From: an uncultured Collinsella sp.
Lineage (GTDB): Bacteria; Actinomycetota; Coriobacteriia; Coriobacteriales; Coriobacteriaceae
Assembly: GCA_902490365.1 (NCBI GenBank)
Contig: CABUDQ010000035.1
Span: forward strand, 1-23,327
Length of the DNA: 23,327 nt
Direction of reading: 5' to 3'
Positions 6,603 to 16,877 of the stretch are shown here, in pieces; positions within the stretch are counted from its first letter, which is position 1, and each line of letters starts with the position of its first letter. Below the pieces are notes generated by a model that saw only the letters and a list, made by a program, of their open reading frames with translations, was not told the origin of the DNA and did not search any database. The position numbers were made by a program, and so were the translations under genes.

Positions 6603-7919
6603 ATGAAGAACGAAATGAGCAGAAGGCAGTTCCTGGGCTTTGCTGGTTCCGCGGCTGCGGTTCTTGGTCTGGGCCTCGTGGGCTGCGGTGGTTCTGCCGG
6701 CTCTGGCTCCTCTGCTTCTGGTGACGCTGCCGAGGTTTACTTCCTCCAGTTCAAGCCCGAGGTCGACAAGGAGTGGAAGGAGATCGCCAAGGCGTACAAG
6801 AAGGAGAAGGGCGTCGAGGTCAAGATCGTGACCGCCGCCTCCAACACCTACGAGGAGAAGCTCAAGTCCGAGATGTCCAAGAGCTCCGCTCCGACGCTGT
6901 TCCAGGTCAACGGCCCCACCGGCCTTAAGAACTGGAAGGACTACTGCGCCGATCTTTCCGACACCAAGCTCCGCGGCGAGCTCATCGACGACTCCCTGGC
7001 GCTGCAGTCCGACGGCAAGGATCTGGGTATCGACTGGGTTCAGGAGAGCTACGGCATCATCTACAACAAGGAGCTCCTCGAGAAGGCCGGCTACAAGGCC
7101 GAGGACATCAACTCCTTCGACAAGCTGAAGGCTTGCGCCGATGACATCCAGGCCCGCAAGGACGAGCTCGGCGTTGACGGTGCCTTCACTTCCGCCGGCA
7201 TGGATGACTCCTCCAGCTGGCGCTACACCACCCACCTCGCCAACCTCCCGCTCTACTACGAGTTCGAGAAGGAGCACAACCAGGAGGACGACGAGATCAA
7301 GGGCGAGTATCTCGACAACTTTAAGCAGATCTTCGACCTGTACATCACCGACTCCACCTGCGATCCTTCGCAGCTCGCCTCCAAGACCGGTGACGACGCC
7401 ACCAACGAGTTCGCAACCGGCAAGGCCGTCTTCTACCAGAACGGCTCTTGGGCCTACGCCGACCTCACCAAGGCCGGTATGACCGACGACCAGCTCGGCA
7501 TGCTGCCGATCTACATCGGCGTCGACGGCGAGGAGAACCAGGGCCTGTGCTCCGGCGGCGAGAACTACTGGTGCGTGAGCTCCCAGGCTTCCGAGGATGC
7601 CCAGAAGGCCACCGAGGACTTCATGTATTGGTGCGTCACTTCTGACACCGCCACCAGCATCATCGCTGACAAGATGGGTCTGACCGCCCCGTTCAAGAGC
7701 GCTAAGGAGACCACCAACGTCTTCTCTCAGCAGGCCGTTGCCATGGCCAAGGACGGCAAGAAGACCGTCGCTTGGGACTTCGTCTACATCCCCTCTGAGG
7801 AGTGGAAGAAGAACCTCAAGCAGGCTCTCATCGCTTATGCTGCCGACAACACCAAGTGGGACGGCGTCAAGAACGCCTTCGTCGATGGCTGGAAGACCGA
7901 GAAGGCTGCTTCCGAGTAA
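6603..7919 (+). CDS. maltose/maltodextrin-type ABC transporter substrate-binding lipoprotein
   Basis: The 438-residue solute-binding protein of family 1 (MalE-like) sits on the outer face of the membrane. The signal peptide has a twin-arginine motif (SRRQFLG, Arg7-Arg8), a hydrophobic stretch and a lipobox LVGC with Cys28, followed by a Gly/Ser linker. This implies folding before export by Tat and lipid anchoring. The mature part shows the MalE pattern: FLQFKPEVDKEWKEIAKAYK, SYGIIYNKELLEKAG and FATGKAVFYQNGSWAY. Lysine is almost always AAG and codon use is strongly biased, as expected for an abundant protein. The ATG at 6603 is preceded by GAAAGGGTGG; an in-frame GTG at 6585 overlaps that ribosome site and is rejected. 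It is first in the operon. Substrate (maltodextrin) is inferred from the neighbouring MalQ and GlgP. Confidence 0.9.
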   Translation: MKNEMSRRQFLGFAGSAAAVLGLGLVGCGGSAGSGSSASGDAAEVYFLQFKPEVDKEWKEIAKAYKKEKGVEVKIVTAASNTYEEKLKSEMSKSSAPTLFQVNGPTGLKNWKDYCADLSDTKLRGELIDDSLALQSDGKDLGIDWVQESYGIIYNKELLEKAGYKAEDINSFDKLKACADDIQARKDELGVDGAFTSAGMDDSSSWRYTTHLANLPLYYEFEKEHNQEDDEIKGEYLDNFKQIFDLYITDSTCDPSQLASKTGDDATNEFATGKAVFYQNGSWAYADLTKAGMTDDQLGMLPIYIGVDGEENQGLCSGGENYWCVSSQASEDAQKATEDFMYWCVTSDTATSIIADKMGLTAPFKSAKETTNVFSQQAVAMAKDGKKTVAWDFVYIPSEEWKKNLKQALIAYAADNTKWDGVKNAFVDGWKTEKAASE

Positions 7920-7950
7920 GCAGTTGCTGCCCAAGCTATCTGATTAGCGA

Positions 7951-7986
7951 CAGGGGGCGGGCAGACGTAGGTTTGCCCGCCCCCTG
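7951..7986 (+). repeat. stable hairpin between binding-protein and permease genes
   Basis: CAGGGGGCGGGCA (7951-7963) and its exact complement (7974-7986) form a 13-bp GC-rich stem with a 10-nt loop. CATATTG follows rather than a T tract, so it is not a clear terminator. In this position it probably stabilises the 3' end of the upstream message or attenuates read-through, giving more binding protein than permease. Confidence 0.7.
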
Positions 7987-8006
7987 CATATTGAAAGGAC
8001 CCTTCT

Positions 8007-8861
8007 ATGGGCAAAGCACTCAAGCGCTGGTGGCCGCTCTTTATGCTGCCCACGTGCCTGGCGTTTATGATCGGGTTCGTGATTCCCTTTATCCAGGGTT
8101 TCTATCTCTCGTTCTGCCAGTTTATTACCATCAATAACGCGCACTTTGTCGGTATCGAGAACTACGTGCGCGCACTGACCGACCCGCAGTTCTCCACGTC
8201 GTTCTTCTTTACCGTGGCGTTTGCCTTCCTGTCGACGGTGCTCATCAACGTGATTGCGCTGGCTATTGCGCAGGCGCTCACTCGCAAGGCGCTCAAGGGC
8301 ACCAACATCTTCCGTACGATTTTCTTTATGCCTAACCTGATTGGCGGCATTGTACTGGGTTACATTTGGCAGATTCTGATCAACTGCCTGCTCTCCAACG
8401 TGGGTGCCCAGCTTATCGCCCTCAACTCCGCCGCTGGCTTCTGGGGCCTTATCATCCTGACCCTGTGGCAACAGGTCGGCTACATGATGATCATCTACAT
8501 CGCCGGTCTGCAGTCCATTCCGTCTGATTACATCGAGGCCGCCAAGGTCGACGGCGCTACGGCATGGCAGACGTTTTGGAAGGTTAAGATCCCCAACCTG
8601 ATGCCGACCATCACCATCTGCCTGTTCCTGTCCATCACCAACGGCTTTAAGCTGTTCGACCAGAACCTCGCCCTTACCGGTGGTGCCCCGGCGCACTCTA
8701 CCGAGATGCTCGCCCTGAACATCTACAACACGTTCTATTCGCGTGCTGGCATCGCATGGCAGGGCATCGGTCAGGCCAAGGCAGTTATCTTCTGCATCCT
8801 GGTTGTCGCTATTTCTATGATCCAGCTTAAGGCCACGAGGTCCAAGGAGGTGCAGCAGTAA
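8007..8861 (+). CDS. ABC sugar permease, MalF-type (UgpA/LacF family)
   Basis: The 284-residue integral membrane protein shows about six membrane spans, the first at 13-36. The binding-protein-dependent transport signature EAAKVDGATAWQTFWKVKIP starts at residue 177, inside the cytoplasmic loop that contacts the ATPase. It is the short carbohydrate-type MalF without the long periplasmic insertion of E. coli. GAAAGG precedes the ATG. It is translationally coupled to the next gene: its TAA overlaps the following ATG by one base. Confidence 0.92.
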   Translation: MGKALKRWWPLFMLPTCLAFMIGFVIPFIQGFYLSFCQFITINNAHFVGIENYVRALTDPQFSTSFFFTVAFAFLSTVLINVIALAIAQALTRKALKGTNIFRTIFFMPNLIGGIVLGYIWQILINCLLSNVGAQLIALNSAAGFWGLIILTLWQQVGYMMIIYIAGLQSIPSDYIEAAKVDGATAWQTFWKVKIPNLMPTITICLFLSITNGFKLFDQNLALTGGAPAHSTEMLALNIYNTFYSRAGIAWQGIGQAKAVIFCILVVAISMIQLKATRSKEVQQ

Positions 8862-9700
8862 TGAAACGCGATAAGGCTATTAACCGCGCGCTCTCGATCT
8901 TCTTTACGATCCTGTCGCTCGCATGGATCTACCCCGTGTTCATGATTGCGCTCAATTCCTTTAAGAAGGGGACCGCAATCAGCACCACCACGGCGTTCGA
9001 TCTGCTCACGCCCGAGACGTTCAACGGCCTCGCAAACTACGTGCACGCTCTGAACGAGCAGGGCTTTGCCTCGGCGTTTATGTACTCGCTCATCATCACA
9101 GTCACGTCGGTCGTGCTGATTCTGGTGTGCTGCTCCATGTGCGCTTGGTACGTGGTTCGTGTCAACAACAAGATCTCGAACTTCTTCTATTACCTGTTCG
9201 TGTTCTCGATGGTCGTACCGTTCCAGATGCTCATGTTCACGCTGTCCAATTTGGCGGACCGCATCGGCTTTAATACGCCGTTCAACATCTGCTTTATCTA
9301 TCTGGGCTTTGGCGCGGGCCTGGCGGTCTTTATGTTCGCCGGCTTTGTAAAGAACATCCCGCTCGAGATCGAGGAGGCGGCCATGATTGACGGCTGCAAC
9401 CCGGTTCAGGTGTTCTTTAAGATCGTCCTTCCCATTATGAAGCCCACCTATCTTTCGGTCGGCATCCTCGAGACCATGTGGGTCTGGAACGACTACCTGC
9501 TGCCCTACCTTACGCTCGACTCCACCAAGTACAAGACCATTCCTATTTTGATCCAGTACTTCCGCGGCGGCTATGGCCACGTCGAGCTCGGCCCCATGAT
9601 GGCCTGCATCATGATGGTCGTTGTCCCCATCGTCATCATGTACATCTTCTGCCAGAAGTACATCATCGACGGTGTGGTGGCAGGTGCCGTCAAGGGCTGA
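8861..9700 (+). CDS. ABC sugar permease, MalG-type
   Basis: This second permease subunit has 279 residues and about six spans. The EAA loop (EEAAMIDGCNPVQVFFKIVL) begins at residue 171. Together with the MalF-type protein it forms the translocation path. The start overlaps the stop of the preceding gene (TAATG), which ensures coupled, roughly equal synthesis. A GC-rich hairpin and 68 bp separate it from the ATPase gene. Confidence 0.92.
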   Translation: MKRDKAINRALSIFFTILSLAWIYPVFMIALNSFKKGTAISTTTAFDLLTPETFNGLANYVHALNEQGFASAFMYSLIITVTSVVLILVCCSMCAWYVVRVNNKISNFFYYLFVFSMVVPFQMLMFTLSNLADRIGFNTPFNICFIYLGFGAGLAVFMFAGFVKNIPLEIEEAAMIDGCNPVQVFFKIVLPIMKPTYLSVGILETMWVWNDYLLPYLTLDSTKYKTIPILIQYFRGGYGHVELGPMMACIMMVVVPIVIMYIFCQKYIIDGVVAGAVKG

Positions 9701-9725
9701 TGCCGTAACTGTTTTGCAAGTTTTG

Positions 9726-9750
9726 GCGGCGCCCCTCAGCGCGGCGCCGC
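9726..9750 (+). repeat. GC-rich hairpin before the ATPase gene
   Basis: GCGGCGCC (9726-9733) pairs with GGCGCCGC (9743-9750) around a 9-nt loop. No T tract follows; the GAAAGG ribosome site of the ATPase gene starts six bases later. It is likely a message-stability or partial attenuation element rather than an operon end. Confidence 0.55.
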
Positions 9751-9768
9751 GTATCGAAAGGTAGAGAC

Positions 9769-10968
9769 ATGGCCGAGATCGTTCTCAAACATGTTCAGAA
9801 GGTGTATCCCAACAACGAGTCAAAAAAGAAGGGCTTCTTTGGCAAAAAGAAGAAGACCGAGGAGAAGAAGCACAACCTCAAGGTTACCGAGGACGGTGTG
9901 CTCGCTGTAGAGGACTTCAACCTCACCGTTCACGACCAGGAGTTCATCGTCCTCGTTGGCCCCTCTGGCTGCGGTAAGTCCACGACGATGCGCATGGTCG
10001 CCGGCCTAGAGGACATCACCTCCGGCGACGTGCTCATCGACGGCAAGCGCGTCAACGACGTGGCGCCCAAGGACCGCGACATCGCCATGGTGTTCCAGAG
10101 CTACGCTCTGTACCCCAATATGACGGTGTACGAGAACATGGCGTTTACGCTTGAGCTCAAGAAGGTCCCCAAGGACGAGATCGACCGTAAGGTTCGCTCC
10201 GCTGCTGAGATCCTGGGTATTACCGAGTACCTCGACCGTAAGCCCAAGGCGCTCTCTGGCGGCCAGCGCCAGCGCGTCGCCATCGGCCGCGCCATCGTGC
10301 GTGACCCCAAGGTCTTCCTGATGGACGAGCCGCTGTCCAACCTGGATGCCAAGCTTCGTAACCAGATGCGCGCCGAGCTCATTAAGCTGCGTCACGAGAT
10401 CAAGGGCACCTTCATCTACGTTACCCACGACCAGACCGAGGCTATGACCCTCGGCGACCGCATCGTGGTCATGAAGGACGGCGTCGTCCAGCAGATCGCC
10501 ACGCCGCAGGAGGTCTTCAACCATCCCGCGAACATCTTCGTCGCCGGCTTCATCGGCGTGCCGCAGATGAACTTCTTCGATGCCCAGCTGGTGCGCTCGG
10601 GCAACGGCTTTACTGTCAAGACCGAGGATATGAACGTGGCGCTCGCCCCGGAGACTTGCGCTCAGCTTGCCCTCAACTGGGACGGCGGCGACGTGAAGGA
10701 GATTACGGCCGGCGTGCGCCCCGAGCAGATTCTGCTTGCCGACAAGGACGAGGAGGGTGCGCTCCAGGGCACCGTCGAGGTGACCGAGCTCATGGGCTCG
10801 ACCGAGCATGTCCACGTGACTGCTCCCGACGGCCAGTTTGTCCTGATCATTCCCGTCGTCGACCTCGAGGCCAAGGGCGCGCTCAAGGCGGGCGACCCCA
10901 TCTGGTTCAAGTTCGAGAAGAACGCGACCCACCTCTTCGATAAGGTCTCTGGCAAGAACCTTATCTAG
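9769..10968 (+). CDS. sugar ABC transporter ATPase, MalK/MsmK/UgpC type
   Basis: The 399-residue cytoplasmic ATPase energises the importer. Motifs: Walker A GPSGCGKST (64-72), Q-loop Gln110, signature LSGGQ (162-166), Walker B VFLMDEP (Asp186, Glu187) and H-loop His220. A C-terminal TOBE region follows (about 240-390; GVRPEQILLA). Odd feature: Walker A sits some 28 residues later than in ordinary MalK proteins, because a lysine-rich insertion (residues about 15-42, nine Lys within 19-34) splits the first beta strands. It is the last gene of the operon and is followed by a terminator. MsmK-type ATPases can serve several sugar importers, which is possible here too. Confidence 0.93.
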   Translation: MAEIVLKHVQKVYPNNESKKKGFFGKKKKTEEKKHNLKVTEDGVLAVEDFNLTVHDQEFIVLVGPSGCGKSTTMRMVAGLEDITSGDVLIDGKRVNDVAPKDRDIAMVFQSYALYPNMTVYENMAFTLELKKVPKDEIDRKVRSAAEILGITEYLDRKPKALSGGQRQRVAIGRAIVRDPKVFLMDEPLSNLDAKLRNQMRAELIKLRHEIKGTFIYVTHDQTEAMTLGDRIVVMKDGVVQQIATPQEVFNHPANIFVAGFIGVPQMNFFDAQLVRSGNGFTVKTEDMNVALAPETCAQLALNWDGGDVKEITAGVRPEQILLADKDEEGALQGTVEVTELMGSTEHVHVTAPDGQFVLIIPVVDLEAKGALKAGDPIWFKFEKNATHLFDKVSGKNLI

Positions 10969-11036
10969 GCCCGGTGCAACCAGGCCCTTCCTTTGGGCGA
11001 CTGCGGCTTTGCCATCCTTTTGCCGCGGTCACATAT

Positions 11037-11080
11037 AAGGCTCCCCTCCCGTCCACTGGGCGAGAGGGGAGCCTTTCTTT
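11037..11080 (+). terminator. terminator of the ABC operon
   Basis: AAGGCTCCCCTC (11037-11048) pairs with GAGGGGAGCCTT (11064-11075), with TTTCTTTG running off the stem. It is a canonical intrinsic terminator about 70 bp after the ATPase stop. Confidence 0.88.
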
Positions 11081-11107
11081 GTGTTGGGACTGTCTGACCG
11101 GTCGTTT

Positions 11108-11164
11108 GTCTCGATCTGTAACGGATAGGGCCGATTTCGGACGTTAGATGTTACAGATCGAGAC
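11108..11164. repeat. palindromic repeat, unit 1 of 3
   Basis: GTCTCGATCTGTAAC (11108-11122) and its exact complement at 11150-11164 form a 15-bp stem. The 27-nt loop holds a small inner hairpin (CCGATTTCGG). The same arms recur at 11188 and 11269. No coding sequence or T tract is associated. Confidence 0.8.
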
Positions 11165-11187
11165 GGTTCCGCTGAGCTAACCATTTC

Positions 11188-11244
11188 ATCTAAATCTGTA
11201 ACACCAAAGGCGAATTTCACCTGCTAGATGTTACAGATTGAGAT
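11188..11244. repeat. palindromic repeat, unit 2 of 3
   Basis: The arms 11188-11202 and 11230-11244 pair at 14 of 15 positions, with the same 27-nt loop length as unit 1. The unit starts 80 bp after unit 1. TAGATGTTACAGAT on the right side is shared with unit 1. Confidence 0.8.
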
Positions 11245-11268
11245 AAACCCGAGGGGAGGGGCCGGTAT

Positions 11269-11325
11269 GTCTCAATCTGTAACGGCTGGGACCGTTTTGG
11301 TTGAGTAATTGCTACGGATCGAGAT
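11269..11325. repeat. palindromic repeat, unit 3 of 3 (most diverged)
   Basis: The left arm GTCTCAATCTGTAAC (11269-11283) is well conserved. The right arm 11311-11325 has drifted and pairs at 11 of 15 positions. The unit starts 81 bp after unit 2, again with a 27-nt loop. The gap 10969-11424 otherwise contains only the two terminators. Confidence 0.7.
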
Positions 11326-11364
11326 TGTTTGGCCGAGTCGGATCACAGGGTAACGTGCGGGCAC

Positions 11365-11394
11365 AAAAAACGGAGCCGTGTTGCCACGACTCCG
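11365..11394 (-). terminator. terminator of the malQ-glgP operon
   Basis: On the minus strand CGGAGTCGTG (11394-11385) pairs with CACGGCTCCG (11380-11371) around GCAA, followed by six T. It lies about 30 bp beyond the phosphorylase stop. Confidence 0.9.
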
Positions 11395-11424
11395 TTTCTC
11401 AAGAGGATGGGTAAGGGGAATGAG

Positions 11425-13692
<2,268 letters not shown>

Positions 13693-13729
13693 GTTTCCTC
13701 CTGTGATGGGTTGTTTCATGTCTGCAGTT

Positions 13730-13772
13730 CATAAGAAGCCCGCGCGAGGGGATTGGGGTGGCCTCGCGCGGG
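13730..13772 (-). terminator. hairpin between malQ and glgP, possible partial terminator
   Basis: CCCGCGCGAGG (13772-13762 on the minus strand) pairs perfectly with CCTCGCGCGGG (13749-13739), followed by CTTCTTATG. The tail is only moderately T-rich, so read-through into glgP is likely; it would set the ratio of the two enzymes. Confidence 0.6.
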
Positions 13773-13820
13773 AAAAGCAAGCGCGTCCGCACGGTGGGGA
13801 GGGGTCGGGCGCGGTAGCTC

Positions 13821-15326
13821 CTATTGAGGAAGCTCGATTTCAGCTTCCGACGGGATGCGGAAGTAGGTTTCGGTCCAGTCGGTGAGTTTGTGCTCGAGCT
13901 CGCGGGTGATGGCGCCGTCGAGCATGCGCCAGGTCCAGTTGCCGCCCAGCGTGGCAGGGGTGTTGATGCGCGCCTCATTGCCCAAGTTGAGCAGGTCCTG
14001 CATGGTGTAGATGCACGTGTCGCTTACGCTGGCGGCGATGGTGCGATTGAGTGCATCTGCCATGGGTTCGCCGGCCTGCTGATGGGTGTACAGGGCTGCC
14101 TGCTCGCGCTGACGCGGGGTGGCCGTTCCCTCAAACCAACCACGCGCCGTCTCGTTGTCGTGGGTGCCCACGTAGGCGACGGTGTTGGCAATGTAGTTGT
14201 GCGGCAGGTAGTACGAGTTGGTGCCCTCAAAGGCAAACTGCAGGATCTTCATGCCAGGGAAGCCCGAGTTGTCGCGCATGTCGATGACACCGGGAGTGAG
14301 GAAGCCCAAGTCCTCGGCGATGATGGGCAGCGTGCCGAGCTTTTCCTCGAGCGCTTTGAAGAGCTTGAGGCCGGGACCCTGCGTCCACGAACCGTAGGAC
14401 GAATCGGGCGAGGAGAACGGCACCTCCCAATAGGCCTCGAAGCCGCGGAAGTGATCCAGGCGGATGACGTCGTACATGTCGAGGGCGGCGCGGATGCGTC
14501 CTTCCCACCAGGAGAAGCCGTCCGACTCCATGGTGTCCCAGTCGTAGATGGGGTTGCCCCAGTACTGGCCGGTGGCCGAGAACTGATCGGGCGGCGTGCC
14601 GGCGACGCTCACGGGATTGCCGGCGGCGTCGATCTTAAAGAGCTCGGGCGTGGCCCACATCTCGACGGAGTCGCGCGAGACATAGATGGGCAGGTCGCCG
14701 ATGATCAGGATATCGTGCTCGTTGGCATAGGCCTTGAGGCGGCTCCACTGGCGATCGAAGAAGTACTGCGTCATCTGGTGGTAGAGCATGCGCTCGGGAT
14801 GGGCGTCGCAGACCTTGCCGGACGCCTCGCCGCGGCGGCGGAGCTCCTCGGGCCACTCCCAAAAGGCCTTGAGCCCGCACTCCTCTTTGACGGTCATGAA
14901 CTCACAGTAGGGGATGAGCCAGTCCTCGTTGGCCTGGATAAAGTCATCGAAATCGGCCGGCTTATCGGTGGCAAAGCGCTCGGCGGCGCGGTCGAGAATC
15001 TGACGGCGGCCGCCAAAGATAGCACCGTAGTCGACATTGCTGGGGTCGGATCCCAGATACACGCCATCGATATCGCGCTGCTCAAGATACCCTGCCTCGA
15101 TAAGCTCGGCAAAGTCGATGAAGTTGGGGTTGCCCGCGCGGGCCGAGAACGACTGATAGGGCGAATCGCCATAGCTGGTCGTCGTAAGGGGCAGAATCTG
15201 CCAGTAATGTTGTTTGCACGAGGCGAGAAAATCGACGAAGTCGTAGGCATTCCAGCCAAAGCCGCCGATTCCGTATGGTCCGGGCAGAGATGAGACGGGC
15301 ATGAGGACGCCGCTTGCACGCTCCAT
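13821..15326 (-). CDS. malQ: 4-alpha-glucanotransferase (amylomaltase, GH77)
   Basis: The 501-residue enzyme disproportionates maltodextrins, releasing glucose and building longer chains for the phosphorylase. The N-terminus ERASGVLMPVSSLPGPYGIG is typical of GH77. Catalytic residues are visible: nucleophile Asp291 (RLDHFRG), acid/base Glu338 (IIAEDLG) and Asp390 (GTHDNETARGW). The ATG at 15326 fits the family start and has GGTGAG seven bases upstream; TTG/GTG starts five codons earlier (15341/15338) lack spacing to a ribosome site. It is first of a two-gene operon with glgP. Its promoter region carries GTTTAAAC, the putative GntR operator. Confidence 0.94.
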   Translation of the reverse strand: MERASGVLMPVSSLPGPYGIGGFGWNAYDFVDFLASCKQHYWQILPLTTTSYGDSPYQSFSARAGNPNFIDFAELIEAGYLEQRDIDGVYLGSDPSNVDYGAIFGGRRQILDRAAERFATDKPADFDDFIQANEDWLIPYCEFMTVKEECGLKAFWEWPEELRRRGEASGKVCDAHPERMLYHQMTQYFFDRQWSRLKAYANEHDILIIGDLPIYVSRDSVEMWATPELFKIDAAGNPVSVAGTPPDQFSATGQYWGNPIYDWDTMESDGFSWWEGRIRAALDMYDVIRLDHFRGFEAYWEVPFSSPDSSYGSWTQGPGLKLFKALEEKLGTLPIIAEDLGFLTPGVIDMRDNSGFPGMKILQFAFEGTNSYYLPHNYIANTVAYVGTHDNETARGWFEGTATPRQREQAALYTHQQAGEPMADALNRTIAASVSDTCIYTMQDLLNLGNEARINTPATLGGNWTWRMLDGAITRELEHKLTDWTETYFRIPSEAEIELPQ

Positions 15327-15411
15327 GAATGCGCTCACCAACCTTCTTGTTGTGGGGTCGGCCTGCCAATGGGTGTGCAGTCCGCCTCCGGTGTTCTGAT
15401 TCGATATGCCT

Positions 15412-15434
15412 ATTGTAAAACATGTTGTTTAAAC
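15412..15434 (-). promoter_or_regulatory. malQ-glgP promoter with GntR/HutC-type operator
   Basis: On the minus strand a -10 box TACAAT (15417-15412) lies downstream of GTTTAAAC (15434-15427), an exact GTNTANAC core. The core sits within larger arms ACATGTT/AACATGT. The operator falls between -35 and -10, a classical repressor position. The -35 (TATACA-like) is weak. Confidence 0.6.
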
Positions 15435-15489
15435 ATGTATAGGCAAGATAAAAAAGTTGGTCGATTTTCGGCGAATGGCTATATGCCAT

Positions 15490-15526
15490 GAAAAAAAGCC
15501 CCGACCTCACAACGTGAAATCGGGGC
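15490..15526 (-). terminator. terminator of galE
   Basis: On the minus strand GCCCCGA (15526-15520) pairs with TCGGGGC (15504-15498), followed by seven T. It stands 23 bp beyond the galE stop and separates it from the malQ promoter. Confidence 0.88.
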
Positions 15527-15548
15527 AAGAGCGGTATGTAGGTTTTTG

Positions 15549-16610
15549 CTACTCGGCGTCGGCGAAGCCGTTGGGGTTGTGGCTCTGCCAGTTCCAGCTA
15601 TCGCGGCACATGTCCGCGATGTCGTACTGGGCCTTCCAGCCCATCATGCGCTCGGCCTTGGAGGCATCGCACCAGTTGGCGGCGATGTCGCCGGCGCGGC
15701 GCTCGCGGATCACGTAGGGCAGATCCTTGCCACAAGCCTTGGAGAAGGCGGCGACGACCTCGAGTACCGAGGTGCCGGTGCCGGTGCCCAGGTTAAAGAT
15801 CTCGACGCCGGTCTTGCCGTTCATCCAGTTAAGGGCGGCAACGTGACCAGAGGCCAGATCGCACACGTGGATGTAGTCGCGCACGCCGGTGCCGTCGGGG
15901 GTGGGGTAGTCGTTGCCGAAGACCTGAACGGCCTCGAGCTTGCCCACGGCGACCTGGGCGACATAGGGCACCAGGTTGTTGGGGATGCCCTTGGGGTCCT
16001 CGCCGATCAGGCCCGACGGATGAGCGCCGATGGGGTTGAAGTAACGGAGCAGCACGACGTCCCACTCGGGGTCGGCGGTGTGGACGTCCATAAGGATTTG
16101 CTCGATCATCCACTTAGTCCAACCATAGGGGTTGGTCGCGGGCTTCTTAGGATCCTCCTCGGTGACGGGCGGGTTGTCCGGGTCGCCGTAGACGGTCGAG
16201 GAGCTCGAGAAGATGATGGACTTGCAGCCATGATTGCGCATGACGTCGATGAGCACCAGGGTGTTCTCGATGTTGTTGTGGTAGTACTCGACGGGCTTGC
16301 TCACCGACTCGCCGACGGCCTTAAAGCCGGCAAAGTGGATGACGCGGTCAATCTGATGGGTATCGAAGATCTTGTTCATCGCATCGCGGTCGAGCACGTT
16401 GGCCTCGTAGAAGGTGAGGTTCTTGGCGGCCTCGTCGCCCACGATGGTCTTGACGCGGTCGACGGCGACGGCGCTGGAGTTGGAGAGATCATCGACGATG
16501 ACGACCTGGTAGCCACCCTCGAGCAGCTGAACGACGGTGTGCGAGCCGATAAAGCCGGCGCCACCGGTAACGAGGACGCAGGTGTCTTTGGGGTCGAGTG
16601 CTTTGGACAT
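15549..16610 (-). CDS. galE: UDP-glucose 4-epimerase
   Basis: The 353-residue extended short-chain dehydrogenase interconverts UDP-glucose and UDP-galactose with bound NAD. Motifs: nucleotide-binding TGGAGFIGSH (15-24), DDLSNSS (40-46), SSSSTVYG (135-142) with the catalytic Ser/Thr, and YGWTK (Tyr162, Lys166). RYFNPIGAHPSG matches the substrate-binding part of GalE. AGGAGACTAC precedes the ATG. It is a single-gene unit with its own promoter and terminator. It supplies galactose use or sugar nucleotides for surface glycans; no other Leloir gene is in the window. Confidence 0.95.
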   Translation of the reverse strand: MSKALDPKDTCVLVTGGAGFIGSHTVVQLLEGGYQVVIVDDLSNSSAVAVDRVKTIVGDEAAKNLTFYEANVLDRDAMNKIFDTHQIDRVIHFAGFKAVGESVSKPVEYYHNNIENTLVLIDVMRNHGCKSIIFSSSSTVYGDPDNPPVTEEDPKKPATNPYGWTKWMIEQILMDVHTADPEWDVVLLRYFNPIGAHPSGLIGEDPKGIPNNLVPYVAQVAVGKLEAVQVFGNDYPTPDGTGVRDYIHVCDLASGHVAALNWMNGKTGVEIFNLGTGTGTSVLEVVAAFSKACGKDLPYVIRERRAGDIAANWCDASKAERMMGWKAQYDIADMCRDSWNWQSHNPNGFADAE

Positions 16611-16647
16611 GTAGTCTCCTATCGAATCAGGAACACTTCTTCAGGGG

Positions 16648-16676
16648 AGTATAGCGCAGACAGTTGTTCCAAAAAA
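16648..16676 (-). promoter_or_regulatory. galE promoter
   Basis: On the minus strand TATACT (16653-16648) is a near-consensus -10 about 35 bp before the galE ATG. A T-run (16676-16671) lies at 17-bp spacing as a weak -35. Confidence 0.5.
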
Positions 16677-16805
16677 CGTACGCGGCAGGAAAAGCAGAGG
16701 ATTATGTTAACGTACTCATACAAGAGCTTGCGTACGCATAACCTGATCTTTGGCATTTGCTTACGAGCCGTCGACCTTGCAGTTTCCTGCCGTTCGTGGA
16801 AATCG

Positions 16806-16833
16806 TTGGGACGCGCCATATGTACGCTAATAT
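16806..16833 (+). promoter_or_regulatory. promoter of the NlpC-type hydrolase gene
   Basis: TTGGGA (16806-16811) and TAATAT (16828-16833) at 16-bp spacing are a plausible pair 45 bp before the start codon. CATATGTAC (16818-16826) within the spacer is the exact inverse of GTACATATG (16872-16880), which includes the start codon; this could be an operator pair. Confidence 0.45.
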
Positions 16834-16877
16834 GTATGAGTTGAGCGACATATAAATAAGCATGTAACGGAGTACAT

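Noticed and set aside
6495..7934. Long minus-strand frame (479 codons) opposite the binding-protein gene
   Set aside because: Mirror of strongly biased codons in the real gene; Leu/Val/Gly-rich, no motif, no ribosome site.
11108..11325. CRISPR array
   Set aside because: Only three units, each a 57-bp palindrome with related loops and 23-24 bp gaps; repeats diverge and there are no cas genes.
13824..15293. Long plus-strand frame opposite malQ; likewise 15546-16844 opposite galE
   Set aside because: Both are antisense of clearly recognised enzymes and show no family features of their own.
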